Source: Lelliottia amnigena
Lineage (GTDB): Bacteria; Pseudomonadota; Gammaproteobacteria; Enterobacterales; Enterobacteriaceae
Length of the DNA: 64,000 nucleotides
Assembly (NCBI GenBank): GCA_900635465.1
Contig: LR134135.1
Location: 248,001-312,000 of the forward strand
Direction: 5' to 3'
The first letter of the stretch is position 1; every line of letters begins with the position of its first letter. Positions 49,645 to 58,375 of the stretch are shown here, one piece after another. The position numbers and the translations under genes were made by a program. The notes beneath the pieces were generated by a model. That model was given only the letters and a program-made list of their open reading frames with translations. It had not been told where the DNA came from and made no database searches.

Positions 49645-50964
49645 ATGTCGCTGCTGACAACTTCAGACAAGGCATTATGGCGTCTTGCGCTGCCAATGAT
49701 TTTTTCCAATATCACCGTTCCTTTGCTTGGACTGGTGGATACGGCCGTTATTGGACATCTGGATTCTCCTGTTTATTTAGGTGGCATCGCGATTGGCGCG
49801 ATGGCGACCAGCTTCCTCTTTATGCTGCTCCTGTTTTTGCGCATGAGCACAACCGGACTGACAGCCCAGGCCTTTGGCGCGAAAGATCCCGTTCGCCTTG
49901 GGCGGGCGCTGGTTCAGCCGCTGATCCTGGCATTAGGTGCCGGGCTGCTGATTGTCGTAGTGCGTGCGCCTCTCATCGATCTGGCGCTGCATATCGCCGG
50001 CGGCAGCGAGGCTGTGCTGGAACAGGCGCGCCGTTTTCTGGAAATTCGCTGGCTCAGCGCCCCTGCATCGCTCGCTAACCTCGTGCTGCTTGGCTGGTTG
50101 CTCGGCGTGCAATATGTTCGTGCCCCGGTCATTTTGCTGGTGGTGGGGAATATCCTGAATATCGTTCTCGATCTGTGGCTGGTGATGGGTTTGCATATGA
50201 ATGTGCAGGGCGCCGCACTGGCAACCGTCATCGCGGAATATGCCACCTTCTTTATCGGCTTATGGATGGTGAAACGCGTGCTGGTGATGCGTGGCGTCAC
50301 GCTCGCGATGCTGAAAAATGCCTGGCGGGGCAATATGCGCAAGCTGCTGGCGCTGAACCGCGACATCATGTTGCGCTCTTTATTGCTCCAGCTATGCTTC
50401 GGTGCGATGACGGTATTAGGCGCGCGTCTTGGGCCTGAGATCGTTGCGGTCAACGCGGTGCTAATGACGCTGCTGACATTTACCGCCTACGCGCTGGATG
50501 GTTTTGCCTATGCCGTTGAAGCGCACTCCGGTCAGGCTTACGGTGCGCGACAGGCCGGGAAATTACAGGAGGTCTGGCGAGCCGCCTGCCGCCAGTCCGG
50601 GCTGGTCGCGCTGATGTTTGCGCTGATTTATGCTCTTTTTGGCGGGCATATCGTCGCACTACTGACGTCATTACCTGAACTACGTGAGCTGGCACGGCAC
50701 TACATTTTCTGGCAAGTGGTGTTACCGGTGGTGGGTGTCTGGTGCTATTTGCTGGATGGCATGTTTATTGGCGCAACACGGGGTGCAGAAATGCGCAATA
50801 GCATGGCGGTAGCCGCGGCGGGTTTCGGTTTGACCTTGCTTACCGTTCCCTACCTGGGAAACCAGGGTTTGTGGCTGGCACTCGCTGTCTTTCTTGCTCT
50901 GCGAGGCCTCTCGCTGTGGGTTATCTGGCGACGTCACTGGCGCGAAAACAGCTGGTTCTCGTAG
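49645..50964 (+). CDS. dinF: MATE-family efflux protein DinF
   Basis: Inner-membrane multidrug/toxin extrusion protein cotranscribed with lexA and hence DNA-damage inducible in E. coli. It has 439 residues with about twelve membrane segments arranged as two six-helix repeats. The N-terminal LALPMIFSNITVPLLGLVDT is typical of the DinF branch. The chosen ATG is 66 bases after lexA; E. coli annotations sometimes use an earlier start. Substrate unknown. Confidence 0.95.
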   Translation: MSLLTTSDKALWRLALPMIFSNITVPLLGLVDTAVIGHLDSPVYLGGIAIGAMATSFLFMLLLFLRMSTTGLTAQAFGAKDPVRLGRALVQPLILALGAGLLIVVVRAPLIDLALHIAGGSEAVLEQARRFLEIRWLSAPASLANLVLLGWLLGVQYVRAPVILLVVGNILNIVLDLWLVMGLHMNVQGAALATVIAEYATFFIGLWMVKRVLVMRGVTLAMLKNAWRGNMRKLLALNRDIMLRSLLLQLCFGAMTVLGARLGPEIVAVNAVLMTLLTFTAYALDGFAYAVEAHSGQAYGARQAGKLQEVWRAACRQSGLVALMFALIYALFGGHIVALLTSLPELRELARHYIFWQVVLPVVGVWCYLLDGMFIGATRGAEMRNSMAVAAAGFGLTLLTVPYLGNQGLWLALAVFLALRGLSLWVIWRRHWRENSWFS

Positions 50965-51109
50965 CGGCTTCTTTTGTCCAGATGGTTAAAGATTCTGAAT
51001 ATCGAAACGACTGCCGAATCCTTGTCTACAATTATTATCACGTCCAGCAGGAAATGAACGTAACGGACGATACAAATTTACGTGATAACCGAACGATGAG
51101 GACATGATT

Positions 51110-51319
51110 ATGAATAAAGACGAAATCGGCGGTAACTGGAAACAGTTTAAAGGTAAAGCGAAAGAGCAGTGGGGTAAGCTGACTGACGATGATATGACCA
51201 TCATTGAAGGTAAGCGTGACCAGCTGGTCGGTAAAATTCAGGAACGTTACGGTTACCAGAAAGATCAGGCCGAGAAAGAGGTCGGTGACTGGGAAAAACG
51301 TCACGATTATCGCTGGTAG
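51110..51319 (+). CDS. yjbJ: CsbD-family stress protein YjbJ
   Basis: A 69-residue hydrophilic protein almost identical to E. coli YjbJ, an abundant RpoS-dependent stress protein. The CsbD core GGNWKQFKGKAKEQWGKLT spans residues 7-25. The ATG at 51110 is preferred to one two codons earlier, since MNKDE is conserved; GAGG lies upstream. TACAAT near 51026 could be part of its -10. Function unknown. Confidence 0.92.
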   Translation: MNKDEIGGNWKQFKGKAKEQWGKLTDDDMTIIEGKRDQLVGKIQERYGYQKDQAEKEVGDWEKRHDYRW

Positions 51320-51403
51320 GCAATTCCGTAGCGAAAAGTTCTACCCGAAAGTACAAGGACGTACTATCCCTGAGGGCGGCTTAATGGCCGCCCGCTTTGC
51401 GTT

Positions 51404-51919
51404 TTAGCGCGGCTTCTTTTTCACATGAATGGAGTGATCGTGCTGACACGCATCCTGATGGCTACACGCTTCTACTTCCACACAGGCTGAACACAGGCCA
51501 TGTGCTTCAATCACATTATGACGTAGCGCGAAGCCCATTTTTGCTGCCAGCGTATGCATAATGTCTTCAACCCCTTCCGCCGCTTTTTCCTTCACTGCAC
51601 CACATCGATCGCAGATGAACATCGCAGAGGTGTGCGTCGGTTGATCGAACAAATGGCAAAGCACATAGCTATTTGTTGATTCCACTTTATGCACAAAGCC
51701 TTGTTCCAACAGGAAATCAAGCGCCCGGTAAACCGTAGGCGGTTTAGCCTGCGGCTCGTTAACACGCAGCAGATCAAGCAAATCGTAGGCGCTGATCGCG
51801 TTTTGTTGCAGGCTCATCAAACGCAAAACTTCAAGGCGCTGCGGGGTCAGGCGCACATTGCGTTGCGCACAGAGCTTTTCAGCTTGCACGAGCAGCTCCT
51901 GCGTTGTGGTCTTATCCAT
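51404..51919 (-). CDS. zur: Zinc uptake regulator Zur
   Basis: Fur-family repressor of zinc uptake genes. The ATG at 51919 (MDKTTTQELL) with GAGG upstream gives 171 residues, the E. coli length. A winged helix (~residues 25-85, PPTVYRALDFLLEQGFVHK) precedes the metal sites: HLFDQPTHTS, the structural-zinc CDRCG near 103-107 and CSACVEVEAC near 143-152. The C-terminus is His/Lys-rich. Confidence 0.96.
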   Translation of the reverse strand: MDKTTTQELLVQAEKLCAQRNVRLTPQRLEVLRLMSLQQNAISAYDLLDLLRVNEPQAKPPTVYRALDFLLEQGFVHKVESTNSYVLCHLFDQPTHTSAMFICDRCGAVKEKAAEGVEDIMHTLAAKMGFALRHNVIEAHGLCSACVEVEACSHQDACQHDHSIHVKKKPR

Positions 51920-52035
51920 TTGCACCTCGAATAGTAGTCGGCCGGAAAACCCTCACTTTATCATGTTCTGTCAAAAACGCCGAGATCCCACGCGGTGTGC
52001 TATACCTGACGCAACGCAACATGGGGAGATAAACA

Positions 52036-52581
52036 ATGAAAAGACCTGACTGCATTCAACACTGGCGTGACGTCGAGGGGGCTGACGATTCAACGTACCC
52101 GGACAGTGACGAACGCTTTGCGATTGGTGCGCCGTTGGCGCGCAAACTGGGGCTGGGGCGTCTTGGGATCCATCATGAGCGTTTACCGCCGGGGCGTCGC
52201 ACGTCCTATCCGCATGCAGAAAGTGACGAGGAAGAGTTTATCCATGTTATTGAGGGGCATCCGGAGGCGTGGATCAACGGTTATTTGTGGAAGCTGGAGC
52301 CAGGGGATAGCGTCGGTTTCCCTGCCGGGACGGGCGTGTGTCACACCTTTATCAACAACACCGACGAGGATGTACGGCTGCTGGTGGTAGGGGAAGCGAA
52401 CAAAAAACACAATCGTATCTATTACCCGTTAAATCCGATGTATGCCGCCACACGCGAAGACCGCTGGGTCGACCATCCCCCCGCAGTTTTTTGGGCCCCA
52501 CGACGGAAAACCTGGGCGAAAATAATATCCTCTTCTATAAATATTGAGGGCCGTCACAAATACAATAGGCCAGTTGGGTGA
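52036..52581 (+). CDS. Cupin-domain protein with probable C-terminal frameshift
   Basis: A single-domain cupin. Residues ~40-115 carry HHERLPPGRRTSYPHAESDEEE and PGDSVGFPAGTGVCHTFIN, the two cupin motifs with metal-binding His and Glu. As written it has 181 residues and an odd tail after PPAVFWAPRR. Removing one T from the run at 52487-52492 gives FGPHDGKPGRK and a stop at 52525 (162 residues), which fits what I recall of the family. It occupies the K-12 yjbL/yjbM place. Substrate unknown. Confidence 0.85.
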   Translation: MKRPDCIQHWRDVEGADDSTYPDSDERFAIGAPLARKLGLGRLGIHHERLPPGRRTSYPHAESDEEEFIHVIEGHPEAWINGYLWKLEPGDSVGFPAGTGVCHTFINNTDEDVRLLVVGEANKKHNRIYYPLNPMYAATREDRWVDHPPAVFWAPRRKTWAKIISSSINIEGRHKYNRPVG

Positions 52582-52692
52582 TTTAACTTAAGGAAATGGC
52601 AGGTCTTTTGGTTCTTATTCACAGCAATAGTTCGCTCCCGTATGGGCGTAAATAGCGGGGGTTGTTTAATAACACTATAAGACGGGCATACT

Positions 52693-54003
52693 GTGAAAAA
52701 AACTTTTAAATTTTCAGTGGTTAGCATCGCTGTTTCTCTGCTGATGGCAAATCAGGCGGGAGCAGCCAATACCTGGACGGAAGCGCGTAGCGACGCAATG
52801 GGTGGTACGGGCGTGGCGGCGGGCAATTATGGCAGCGGGGTATTAATCAACCCAGCGCTGTTGGCCAAAGCCAAACCGGATGATGACATTACCGTCATTT
52901 TACCGTCCGTTGGCGCCAGAATTACGGATAAAGATAATCTTCAGGATCAAATCGACGACATCAGTGACAAAGTCGACCGCTACAGTGATGTCGTGGACAG
53001 CCTGACGGCAGCAGAGATCATCGCTAACCCATTAGGGTCTGTTAATCAGTTCCAGGGTGCGGCTAAAGATCTCGCTGATGAACTCAGTAGTCTGAAAGGC
53101 AAAACGGCGCGTGCAAATGCGGGCGCGGGTATTGCGGTCAGTATTCCTAATAACGTGCTCTCGGTGGCCTTCGTGGCGAAAGGCAACGCGCACGCTCGCG
53201 TAAGCTCTTCTATCGATCAGCAAGATATTGATTATCTGCGCAGCATCCAGAACAGCAAAATTGTCGCGGGTGGCGTTGCGCTGGACGCCGCATTAAACGG
53301 CACCGATCAAATTACCAAAAACCTCAACTCCACGGCATCTGGCCGAGCAGCCATTGTCTCTGACTACGGTGTTGCGGTTGCCCGCCAGTTTGATATTGCG
53401 GATATCCCGGTGTCCGTGGGTATCACACCAAAACTGCAGAAAACCTGGCTCTACAACTACACCACCTCCATTTACGACTACGACAGTAACGACTGGAACA
53501 GCAGCCGTTACCGTACGGATGATACCGGCTTTAACGTGGACGCCGGTGTGACCGCTGATTTTGGTGAAAACTGGACGGTAGGCTTGAGCGGGCAGAACCT
53601 AATGTCTCGTGATATTGATACCAAAGACATCCGTATCCGTAATGGTCGTACGGGCGAAGTGGTGAACTATAAAGATACTTACCAGATTCGTCCGTTGGTG
53701 ACCGCAGGCGTGGCGTGGCACACCGATCTGCTGACCTTAACGGCTGACGGCGACCTCACCGAAACCAAAGGCTTCAAAAGTGAAGAAAACTCACAGTATG
53801 TCGGCGTAGGTGCGGAAGTCACCCCGCTGAGCTGGCTGGCAGTCCGTGCCGGTTATCGTGCGGATGTGAAGGGGAACGATAGCAACGTGTTCACCGGCGG
53901 TGTCGGCTTTGCACCGTTCAACACCGTCCATGTGGATCTGATGGGCCTGTATGGCGAAGACGAAACCTGGGGCGCGGGCGCGCAGTTAAGCGTGACGTTC
54001 TAA
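52693..54003 (+). CDS. TraF-like outer-membrane beta-barrel protein
   Basis: A 436-residue exported protein. Residues 1-24 are a signal peptide (cleavage near QAGA-AN). The mature part starts with RSDAMGGTGVAAGNYGSG, as in the family annotated as conjugal transfer TraF-like barrels (TraF_2), includes a helical stretch at ~75-135, and continues as amphipathic beta strands to a terminal Phe (AQLSVTF), the usual outer-membrane assembly signal. GTG start. No conjugation genes are nearby, so the name is only a family label; FadL-like transport is possible. Confidence 0.8.
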   Translation: MKKTFKFSVVSIAVSLLMANQAGAANTWTEARSDAMGGTGVAAGNYGSGVLINPALLAKAKPDDDITVILPSVGARITDKDNLQDQIDDISDKVDRYSDVVDSLTAAEIIANPLGSVNQFQGAAKDLADELSSLKGKTARANAGAGIAVSIPNNVLSVAFVAKGNAHARVSSSIDQQDIDYLRSIQNSKIVAGGVALDAALNGTDQITKNLNSTASGRAAIVSDYGVAVARQFDIADIPVSVGITPKLQKTWLYNYTTSIYDYDSNDWNSSRYRTDDTGFNVDAGVTADFGENWTVGLSGQNLMSRDIDTKDIRIRNGRTGEVVNYKDTYQIRPLVTAGVAWHTDLLTLTADGDLTETKGFKSEENSQYVGVGAEVTPLSWLAVRAGYRADVKGNDSNVFTGGVGFAPFNTVHVDLMGLYGEDETWGAGAQLSVTF

Positions 54004-54009
54004 GGCGAT

Positions 54010-54038
54010 CCGGAGGCCATGCGCCTCCGGTTTTCTTT
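54010..54038 (+). terminator. Terminator after the TraF-like gene
   Basis: CCGGAGGC / GCCTCCGG stem followed by TTTTCTTT, 6 bases after the stop. A TATAGT near 54043 may be the -10 of dusA. Confidence 0.85.
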
Positions 54039-54084
54039 GTGCTATAGTAGCGCCCCTTTTCCAGCAGATGCCTAAAACTTCGCC

Positions 54085-55080
54085 ATGTCGTCAGAATTAA
54101 AGTCCACTTTCCCTGCACACCGTTTCTCCATCGCGCCGATGCTCGACTGGACGGACAGACATTGTCGCTACTTCCTGCGTCAGCTGTCTCGCCACACGCT
54201 GCTGTACACCGAAATGGTCACCACCGGAGCGATCATTCACGGTAAGGGCGACTATCTGGCCTATAGCGAAGAAGAGCATCCGGTGGCGCTGCAGCTTGGC
54301 GGCAGCGATCCGGCCGCACTGGCAGAATGCGCAAAGCTTGCAGAAGCGCGTGGCTACGACGAAATTAACCTCAATGTGGGGTGTCCGTCCGATCGCGTGC
54401 AGAACGGCATGTTTGGCGCATGTCTGATGGGCAACGCACAGCTGGTGGCTGACGGCATTAAAGCGATGCGCGACGTGGTGTCGATTCCTGTTACCGTCAA
54501 AACGCGTATCGGCATCGACGATCAGGACAGCTACGAATTCCTGTGTGATTTCATTGATACCGTCGCCGGGAAAGGCGAGTGTGAGACGTTTATCATCCAC
54601 GCGCGCAAAGCCTGGCTGTCGGGCCTTAGCCCGAAAGAGAACCGCGAGATCCCACCGCTGGATTATCCGCGCGTGTATCAACTCAAGCGTGATTTTCCGC
54701 ATCTGACGATGTCGATCAACGGCGGCATCAAATCTCTCGAAGAGGCCAAAACGCATTTGCAGCATATGGATGGCGTGATGGTCGGGCGCGAGGCGTACCA
54801 AAATCCGGGCATTCTGGCGACGGTCGACCGCGAAATCTTCGGCGTTGACGGTGCGGATAGCGATCCGGTTGCCGTGGTCCGCGCGATGTATCCGTACATC
54901 GAACGAGAGCTGAGCAATGGCACCTATCTGGGACACGTTACCCGCCATATGCTTGGGCTTTTCCAGGGTATTCCGGGGGCGCGCCAGTGGCGTCGTTACC
55001 TGAGCGAAAATGCGCATAAAGCGGGCGCAGATATTGAAGTGCTGGAACACGCTCTGCGCCTGGTCGCCGACAAACGATAA
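54085..55080 (+). CDS. dusA: tRNA-dihydrouridine(20/20a) synthase
   Basis: FMN-dependent reductase that makes dihydrouridine in the D loop of tRNA. It has 331 residues, within one of the E. coli protein. N-terminal [14 protein letters not shown], catalytic Cys100 in [15 protein letters not shown] phosphate-binding INGGIKS and [13 protein letters not shown] are all present. A terminator follows. Confidence 0.96.
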   Translation: MSSELKSTFPAHRFSIAPMLDWTDRHCRYFLRQLSRHTLLYTEMVTTGAIIHGKGDYLAYSEEEHPVALQLGGSDPAALAECAKLAEARGYDEINLNVGCPSDRVQNGMFGACLMGNAQLVADGIKAMRDVVSIPVTVKTRIGIDDQDSYEFLCDFIDTVAGKGECETFIIHARKAWLSGLSPKENREIPPLDYPRVYQLKRDFPHLTMSINGGIKSLEEAKTHLQHMDGVMVGREAYQNPGILATVDREIFGVDGADSDPVAVVRAMYPYIERELSNGTYLGHVTRHMLGLFQGIPGARQWRRYLSENAHKAGADIEVLEHALRLVADKR

Positions 55081-55108
55081 TTTTCACTAAAAGATCGTCA
55101 AATTCACC

Positions 55109-55139
55109 ACGCCCTGCACAGTGCTGCAGGGCGTTTTTG
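55109..55139 (+). terminator. dusA terminator
   Basis: ACGCCCTGCA / TGCAGGGCGT stem followed by TTTTTG, 28 bases after dusA. Confidence 0.92.
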
Positions 55140-55162
55140 TTTCCAAATCAGTAAGTTAATTT

Positions 55163-55177
55163 TGGCACGATTCTTGT
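55163..55177 (+). promoter_or_regulatory. Sigma-54 promoter of pspG
   Basis: TGGCACGATTCTTGT matches the -24/-12 consensus TGGCAC-N5-TTGC except for the final base. It lies 41 bases before the pspG ATG. In E. coli pspG is a PspF/sigma-54 gene. PspF sites upstream were not resolved. Confidence 0.85.
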
Positions 55178-55217
55178 AATAACTTTAGCATCGTTGTGGG
55201 ATATTCGGGAGAGCGTC

Positions 55218-55460
55218 ATGCTGGAACTACTTTTTGTGATCGGATTTTTTGTCATGCTGATGGTAACGGGCATTTCATTGCTCGGGATTATTGCCGCGCT
55301 GGTTGTCGCAACGGCGCTGATGTTCGTCGGCGGGTTGTTTGCGCTGATGATCAAACTGTTGCCGTGGTTACTGCTGGCGATTGCGGTTGTGTGGGTCATA
55401 AGGGCAGTGAAAACGCCAAAAGTCCCAAATTATCAGCGCAATAACCGCTTTCGTTACTAA
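55218..55460 (+). CDS. pspG: Phage shock protein G
   Basis: An 80-residue inner-membrane protein of the phage shock response. The start MLELLFVIGFFVM at 55218 with GGGAGAG upstream matches E. coli. Two to three hydrophobic segments fill residues 1-62; the tail is basic and ends QRNNRFRY. Transcribed alone from a sigma-54 promoter. Confidence 0.95.
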   Translation: MLELLFVIGFFVMLMVTGISLLGIIAALVVATALMFVGGLFALMIKLLPWLLLAIAVVWVIRAVKTPKVPNYQRNNRFRY

Positions 55461-55597
55461 GGTATTGAGGCGTTCGTCACATACCTGTAACTTTTCCGGC
55501 GGCACGGCTTAGAACAGAATAGGATTTACTTATCAAATCTGTCACTATTGTTGCCGTTAAAGAATTCATCGAGCTGTACCCTACATACAGCCGAACT

Positions 55598-55640
55598 AAA
55601 AAAAGAAAGGGCTTCCTACGGGAAGCCCAATTTCTTTTTC
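55598..55640. terminator. Bidirectional terminator between pspG and qorA
   Basis: GGGCTTCC, loop TACG, GGAAGCCC, flanked by AAAGAAA on the left and TTTCTTTTT on the right, so it can end transcripts from both the plus-strand pspG and the minus-strand qorA. Confidence 0.9.
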
Positions 55641-55644
55641 CCCC

Positions 55645-55761
55645 GTCATAATTCAAGCTGCAGATGCGTTGGCTGCTTTCATTCACCCAAGTCACTTACT
55701 TGCGTAAGCTCCCGGGGATTCATTCATTTGCCGCGTTTATGCAACACGAATTATTTAGAGG
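55645..55761. repeat. ERIC element (pspG-qorA gap)
   Basis: A nearly complete ERIC: AATTCAAGCTGCAGATGCG, TTGGCTGC, CAAGTCACTTACTTGCGTAAG, CTCCCGGGGATTCA, TTGCCGCG and the end AACACGAATTATTTAGAG. It is the best-preserved of the four copies in the window. Together with the terminator it fills the 312-base gap. Confidence 0.92.
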
Positions 55762-55772
55762 AAACGAGCACA

Positions 55773-56756
55773 TTAGGGGATCAGCAAACTCGAACCCTCT
55801 GTCGCGCGACTTTCCAACACCTCATGCGCGCGCTGCGCCTCGCTTAGCGGATATTTCTGCGCATCAGACACATCCACTTTAATGACGCCGCTGGCGATCA
55901 ACGAGAACAATTCGTTGCTGGCTTCGGTCAACTCATCACGCGTAGTGATATATCCCTGGAGGGAAGGGCGAGTCACATACAGCGAGCCTTTCTGGTTCAA
56001 AATGCCCAGATTGACGCCCGTCACCGCGCCGGAGGAGTTACCAAAACTGACCATCAGTCCTCGGCGTTGCAAGCAATCCAGCGAGGCTTCCCAGGTGTCT
56101 TTCCCCACGGAGTCATACACCACGCGCAGTTTTTTACCGCCGGTTATCTCTTTCACTCGCTCTGCAATGCTCTCTTCGCGATAGTTGATCACCTGCCATG
56201 CGCCAGCCTGTTTTGCACGCTGCGCCTTTTGCGCACTGCCGACGGTGCCGATCAGTTTTGCGCCCAGCGCCTTCGCCCACTGACAGGCGATTAACCCTAC
56301 GCCGCCTGCGGCAGCATGGAACAGGAACTGTTCATCCGGTTTAATTTCATAGGTTTTACGCAGCAGGTAAAAGACCGTTAGCCCTTTCAGAAATGATGCC
56401 GCGGCTTGCTCAAATGAGATGGCATTGGGCAACACTGCGGCTTTATCCGCGAGGACGTTGTGAATGGAGCTGTAAGCACCCAGCGCCGACTGCGCATACA
56501 CCACGCGGTCGCCTTCTTTAATATGCTTAACGGCGCTTCCGACTTTGACCACCACGCCCGCCGCCTCGGTTCCCAAACCGCTCGGCATGGACGGAGGTGG
56601 ATACAGGCCGCCGCGAATATAGGTGTCGATGTAGTTGATACCAATCGCTTTATTTTCTACCTGGACTTCGTTCTCACCCGGCGCGGCCGGAGTGAACTCC
56701 ACCGCTTTGAGTACTTCGGGGCCACCATGCTTGTGAAATTCAATGCGCGTTGCCAT
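55773..56756 (-). CDS. qorA: NADPH-dependent quinone oxidoreductase
   Basis: Zinc-independent medium-chain reductase acting on quinones. The start MATRIEFHKHGGPEVL at 56756 has GGAGG upstream and gives 327 residues, as in E. coli. The nucleotide-binding AAAGGVGLIACQWAKALGA is near 148-166; the zinc ligands of alcohol dehydrogenases are absent as expected. Divergent from dnaB, with starts 62 bases apart. Confidence 0.96.
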   Translation of the reverse strand: MATRIEFHKHGGPEVLKAVEFTPAAPGENEVQVENKAIGINYIDTYIRGGLYPPPSMPSGLGTEAAGVVVKVGSAVKHIKEGDRVVYAQSALGAYSSIHNVLADKAAVLPNAISFEQAAASFLKGLTVFYLLRKTYEIKPDEQFLFHAAAGGVGLIACQWAKALGAKLIGTVGSAQKAQRAKQAGAWQVINYREESIAERVKEITGGKKLRVVYDSVGKDTWEASLDCLQRRGLMVSFGNSSGAVTGVNLGILNQKGSLYVTRPSLQGYITTRDELTEASNELFSLIASGVIKVDVSDAQKYPLSEAQRAHEVLESRATEGSSLLIP

Positions 56757-56818
56757 GATTCCTCCAGAAAATGTGGTAATCTTTCGACCCATTCTTTATC
56801 TCGGTAACTCCATTCACT

Positions 56819-58231
56819 ATGGCAGGAAATAAACCCTTCAACAAACAGACTGAACCCCGTGACCGCGACCTCCAGGTTGCCGGGCTAAAGGTCCCGCCGC
56901 ACTCGATTGAAGCGGAACAGTCGGTGTTGGGCGGTTTAATGCTGGACAACGAACGCTGGGACGATGTCGCCGAGCGCGTCGTGTCTGACGATTTCTATAC
57001 CCGTCCGCACCGCCATATTTTCACCGAAATGGCGCGTCTGCAGGAGTCGGGCAGCCCGATTGACCTGATCACGCTCGCGGAATCGCTTGAGCGTCAGGGA
57101 CAACTGGATAGCGTCGGTGGATTTGCCTACCTCGCAGAATTATCGAAAAACACGCCAAGCGCAGCGAATATCAGCGCTTATGCTGACATTGTGCGCGAAC
57201 GTGCGGTTGTGCGTGAAATGATCGCCGTAGCAAACGAAATCGCCGAAGCCGGTTTTGACCCGCAGGGCCGCACCAGTGAAGATCTGCTGGATCTCGCGGA
57301 ATCTCGCGTTTTCAAAATTGCCGAAAGCCGAGCGAATAAAGATGAAGGCCCGCGAAATATCGCCGACGTGCTTGATTCTACGGTTGCCCGTATCGAAGCG
57401 TTATTCCAGCAGCCGCACGATGGCGTTACGGGCGTGAATACCGGTTATGACGACCTGAATAAAAAAACCGCCGGTTTGCAGCCGTCGGATCTGATTATCG
57501 TCGCGGCGCGTCCGTCGATGGGTAAAACGACATTTGCAATGAACATCGTCGAAAATGCGGCGATGTTGCAGGATAAACCAGTGCTTATCTTCAGTCTGGA
57601 GATGCCTTCAGATCAGATCATGATGCGTACCCTGGCGTCGCTGTCGCGCGTCGATCAGACCCGTATTCGTACCGGCCAGCTTGATGATGAGGACTGGGCG
57701 CGCATTTCTGGCACCATGGGCATCCTGCTGGAAAAACGGAATATCTATATCGATGACTCTTCCGGCCTGACCCCGTCCGAAGTGCGTTCGCGTGCGCGTC
57801 GTATTGCCCGTGAGCACGGCGGCATTGGTCTAATCATGATCGACTACCTGCAGCTGATGCGCGTTCCGTCGCTGTCGGATAACCGTACGCTGGAAATTGC
57901 CGAAATATCGCGCTCGCTCAAAGCGTTAGCGAAAGAACTCCAGGTACCCGTTGTTGCACTCTCTCAGCTTAACCGCTCTCTGGAACAACGCGCTGATAAG
58001 CGCCCGGTTAACTCAGACCTGCGTGAATCGGGTTCCATCGAGCAGGATGCCGACTTGATCATGTTCATCTATCGTGACGAGGTTTATCACGAAAACAGCG
58101 ACATGAAGGGCATCGCAGAAATCATTATTGGTAAGCAGCGTAACGGCCCGATCGGTACGGTGCGTCTGACCTTTAACGGACAGTGGTCGCGCTTCGATAA
58201 TTATGCGGGACCACAATACGACGACGAATAA
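56819..58231 (+). CDS. dnaB: Replicative DNA helicase DnaB
   Basis: Hexameric 5'-3' helicase of the replication fork. It has 470 residues (471 in E. coli). The N-terminal domain (~25-170, PPHSIEAEQSVLGGLMLDN) binds primase. The RecA-like domain has Walker A ARPSMGKTT near 229-237, Walker B LIMIDYLQLM near 337-346 and the arginine-finger region near the C-terminus. No intein. An ERIC element starts immediately after the stop. Confidence 0.98.
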   Translation: MAGNKPFNKQTEPRDRDLQVAGLKVPPHSIEAEQSVLGGLMLDNERWDDVAERVVSDDFYTRPHRHIFTEMARLQESGSPIDLITLAESLERQGQLDSVGGFAYLAELSKNTPSAANISAYADIVRERAVVREMIAVANEIAEAGFDPQGRTSEDLLDLAESRVFKIAESRANKDEGPRNIADVLDSTVARIEALFQQPHDGVTGVNTGYDDLNKKTAGLQPSDLIIVAARPSMGKTTFAMNIVENAAMLQDKPVLIFSLEMPSDQIMMRTLASLSRVDQTRIRTGQLDDEDWARISGTMGILLEKRNIYIDDSSGLTPSEVRSRARRIAREHGGIGLIMIDYLQLMRVPSLSDNRTLEIAEISRSLKALAKELQVPVVALSQLNRSLEQRADKRPVNSDLRESGSIEQDADLIMFIYRDEVYHENSDMKGIAEIIIGKQRNGPIGTVRLTFNGQWSRFDNYAGPQYDDE

Positions 58232-58345
58232 TTCCTCGTCATCCTTCGCGCCACAGCGGCGTTGGCTTCACCCCGGTCGCTTAATTATCTAAGCTCCCGG
58301 GATTTACGGCCTTGCCGCCTTGCTGTGACGCAAATGATTTAGAGG
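58232..58345. repeat. ERIC element (dnaB-alr gap)
   Basis: GCGTTGGCTTCACCCCGGTCG, CTTAATTATCTAAGCTCCCGGG, ATTTACGGCCTTGCCGCC and the end ACGCAAATGATTTAGAGG. It begins at the base after the dnaB stop and ends 30 bases before alr, so it is transcribed if alr is read from dnaB. Confidence 0.85.
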
Positions 58346-58375
58346 AATACTTTTTCTTTACGGCAAGGAATTCAA

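Noticed and set aside
52693..54003. Integrated conjugative element, suggested by the TraF-like label
   Set aside because: No integrase, relaxase, other tra genes or attachment repeats are nearby; base composition matches the surroundings.
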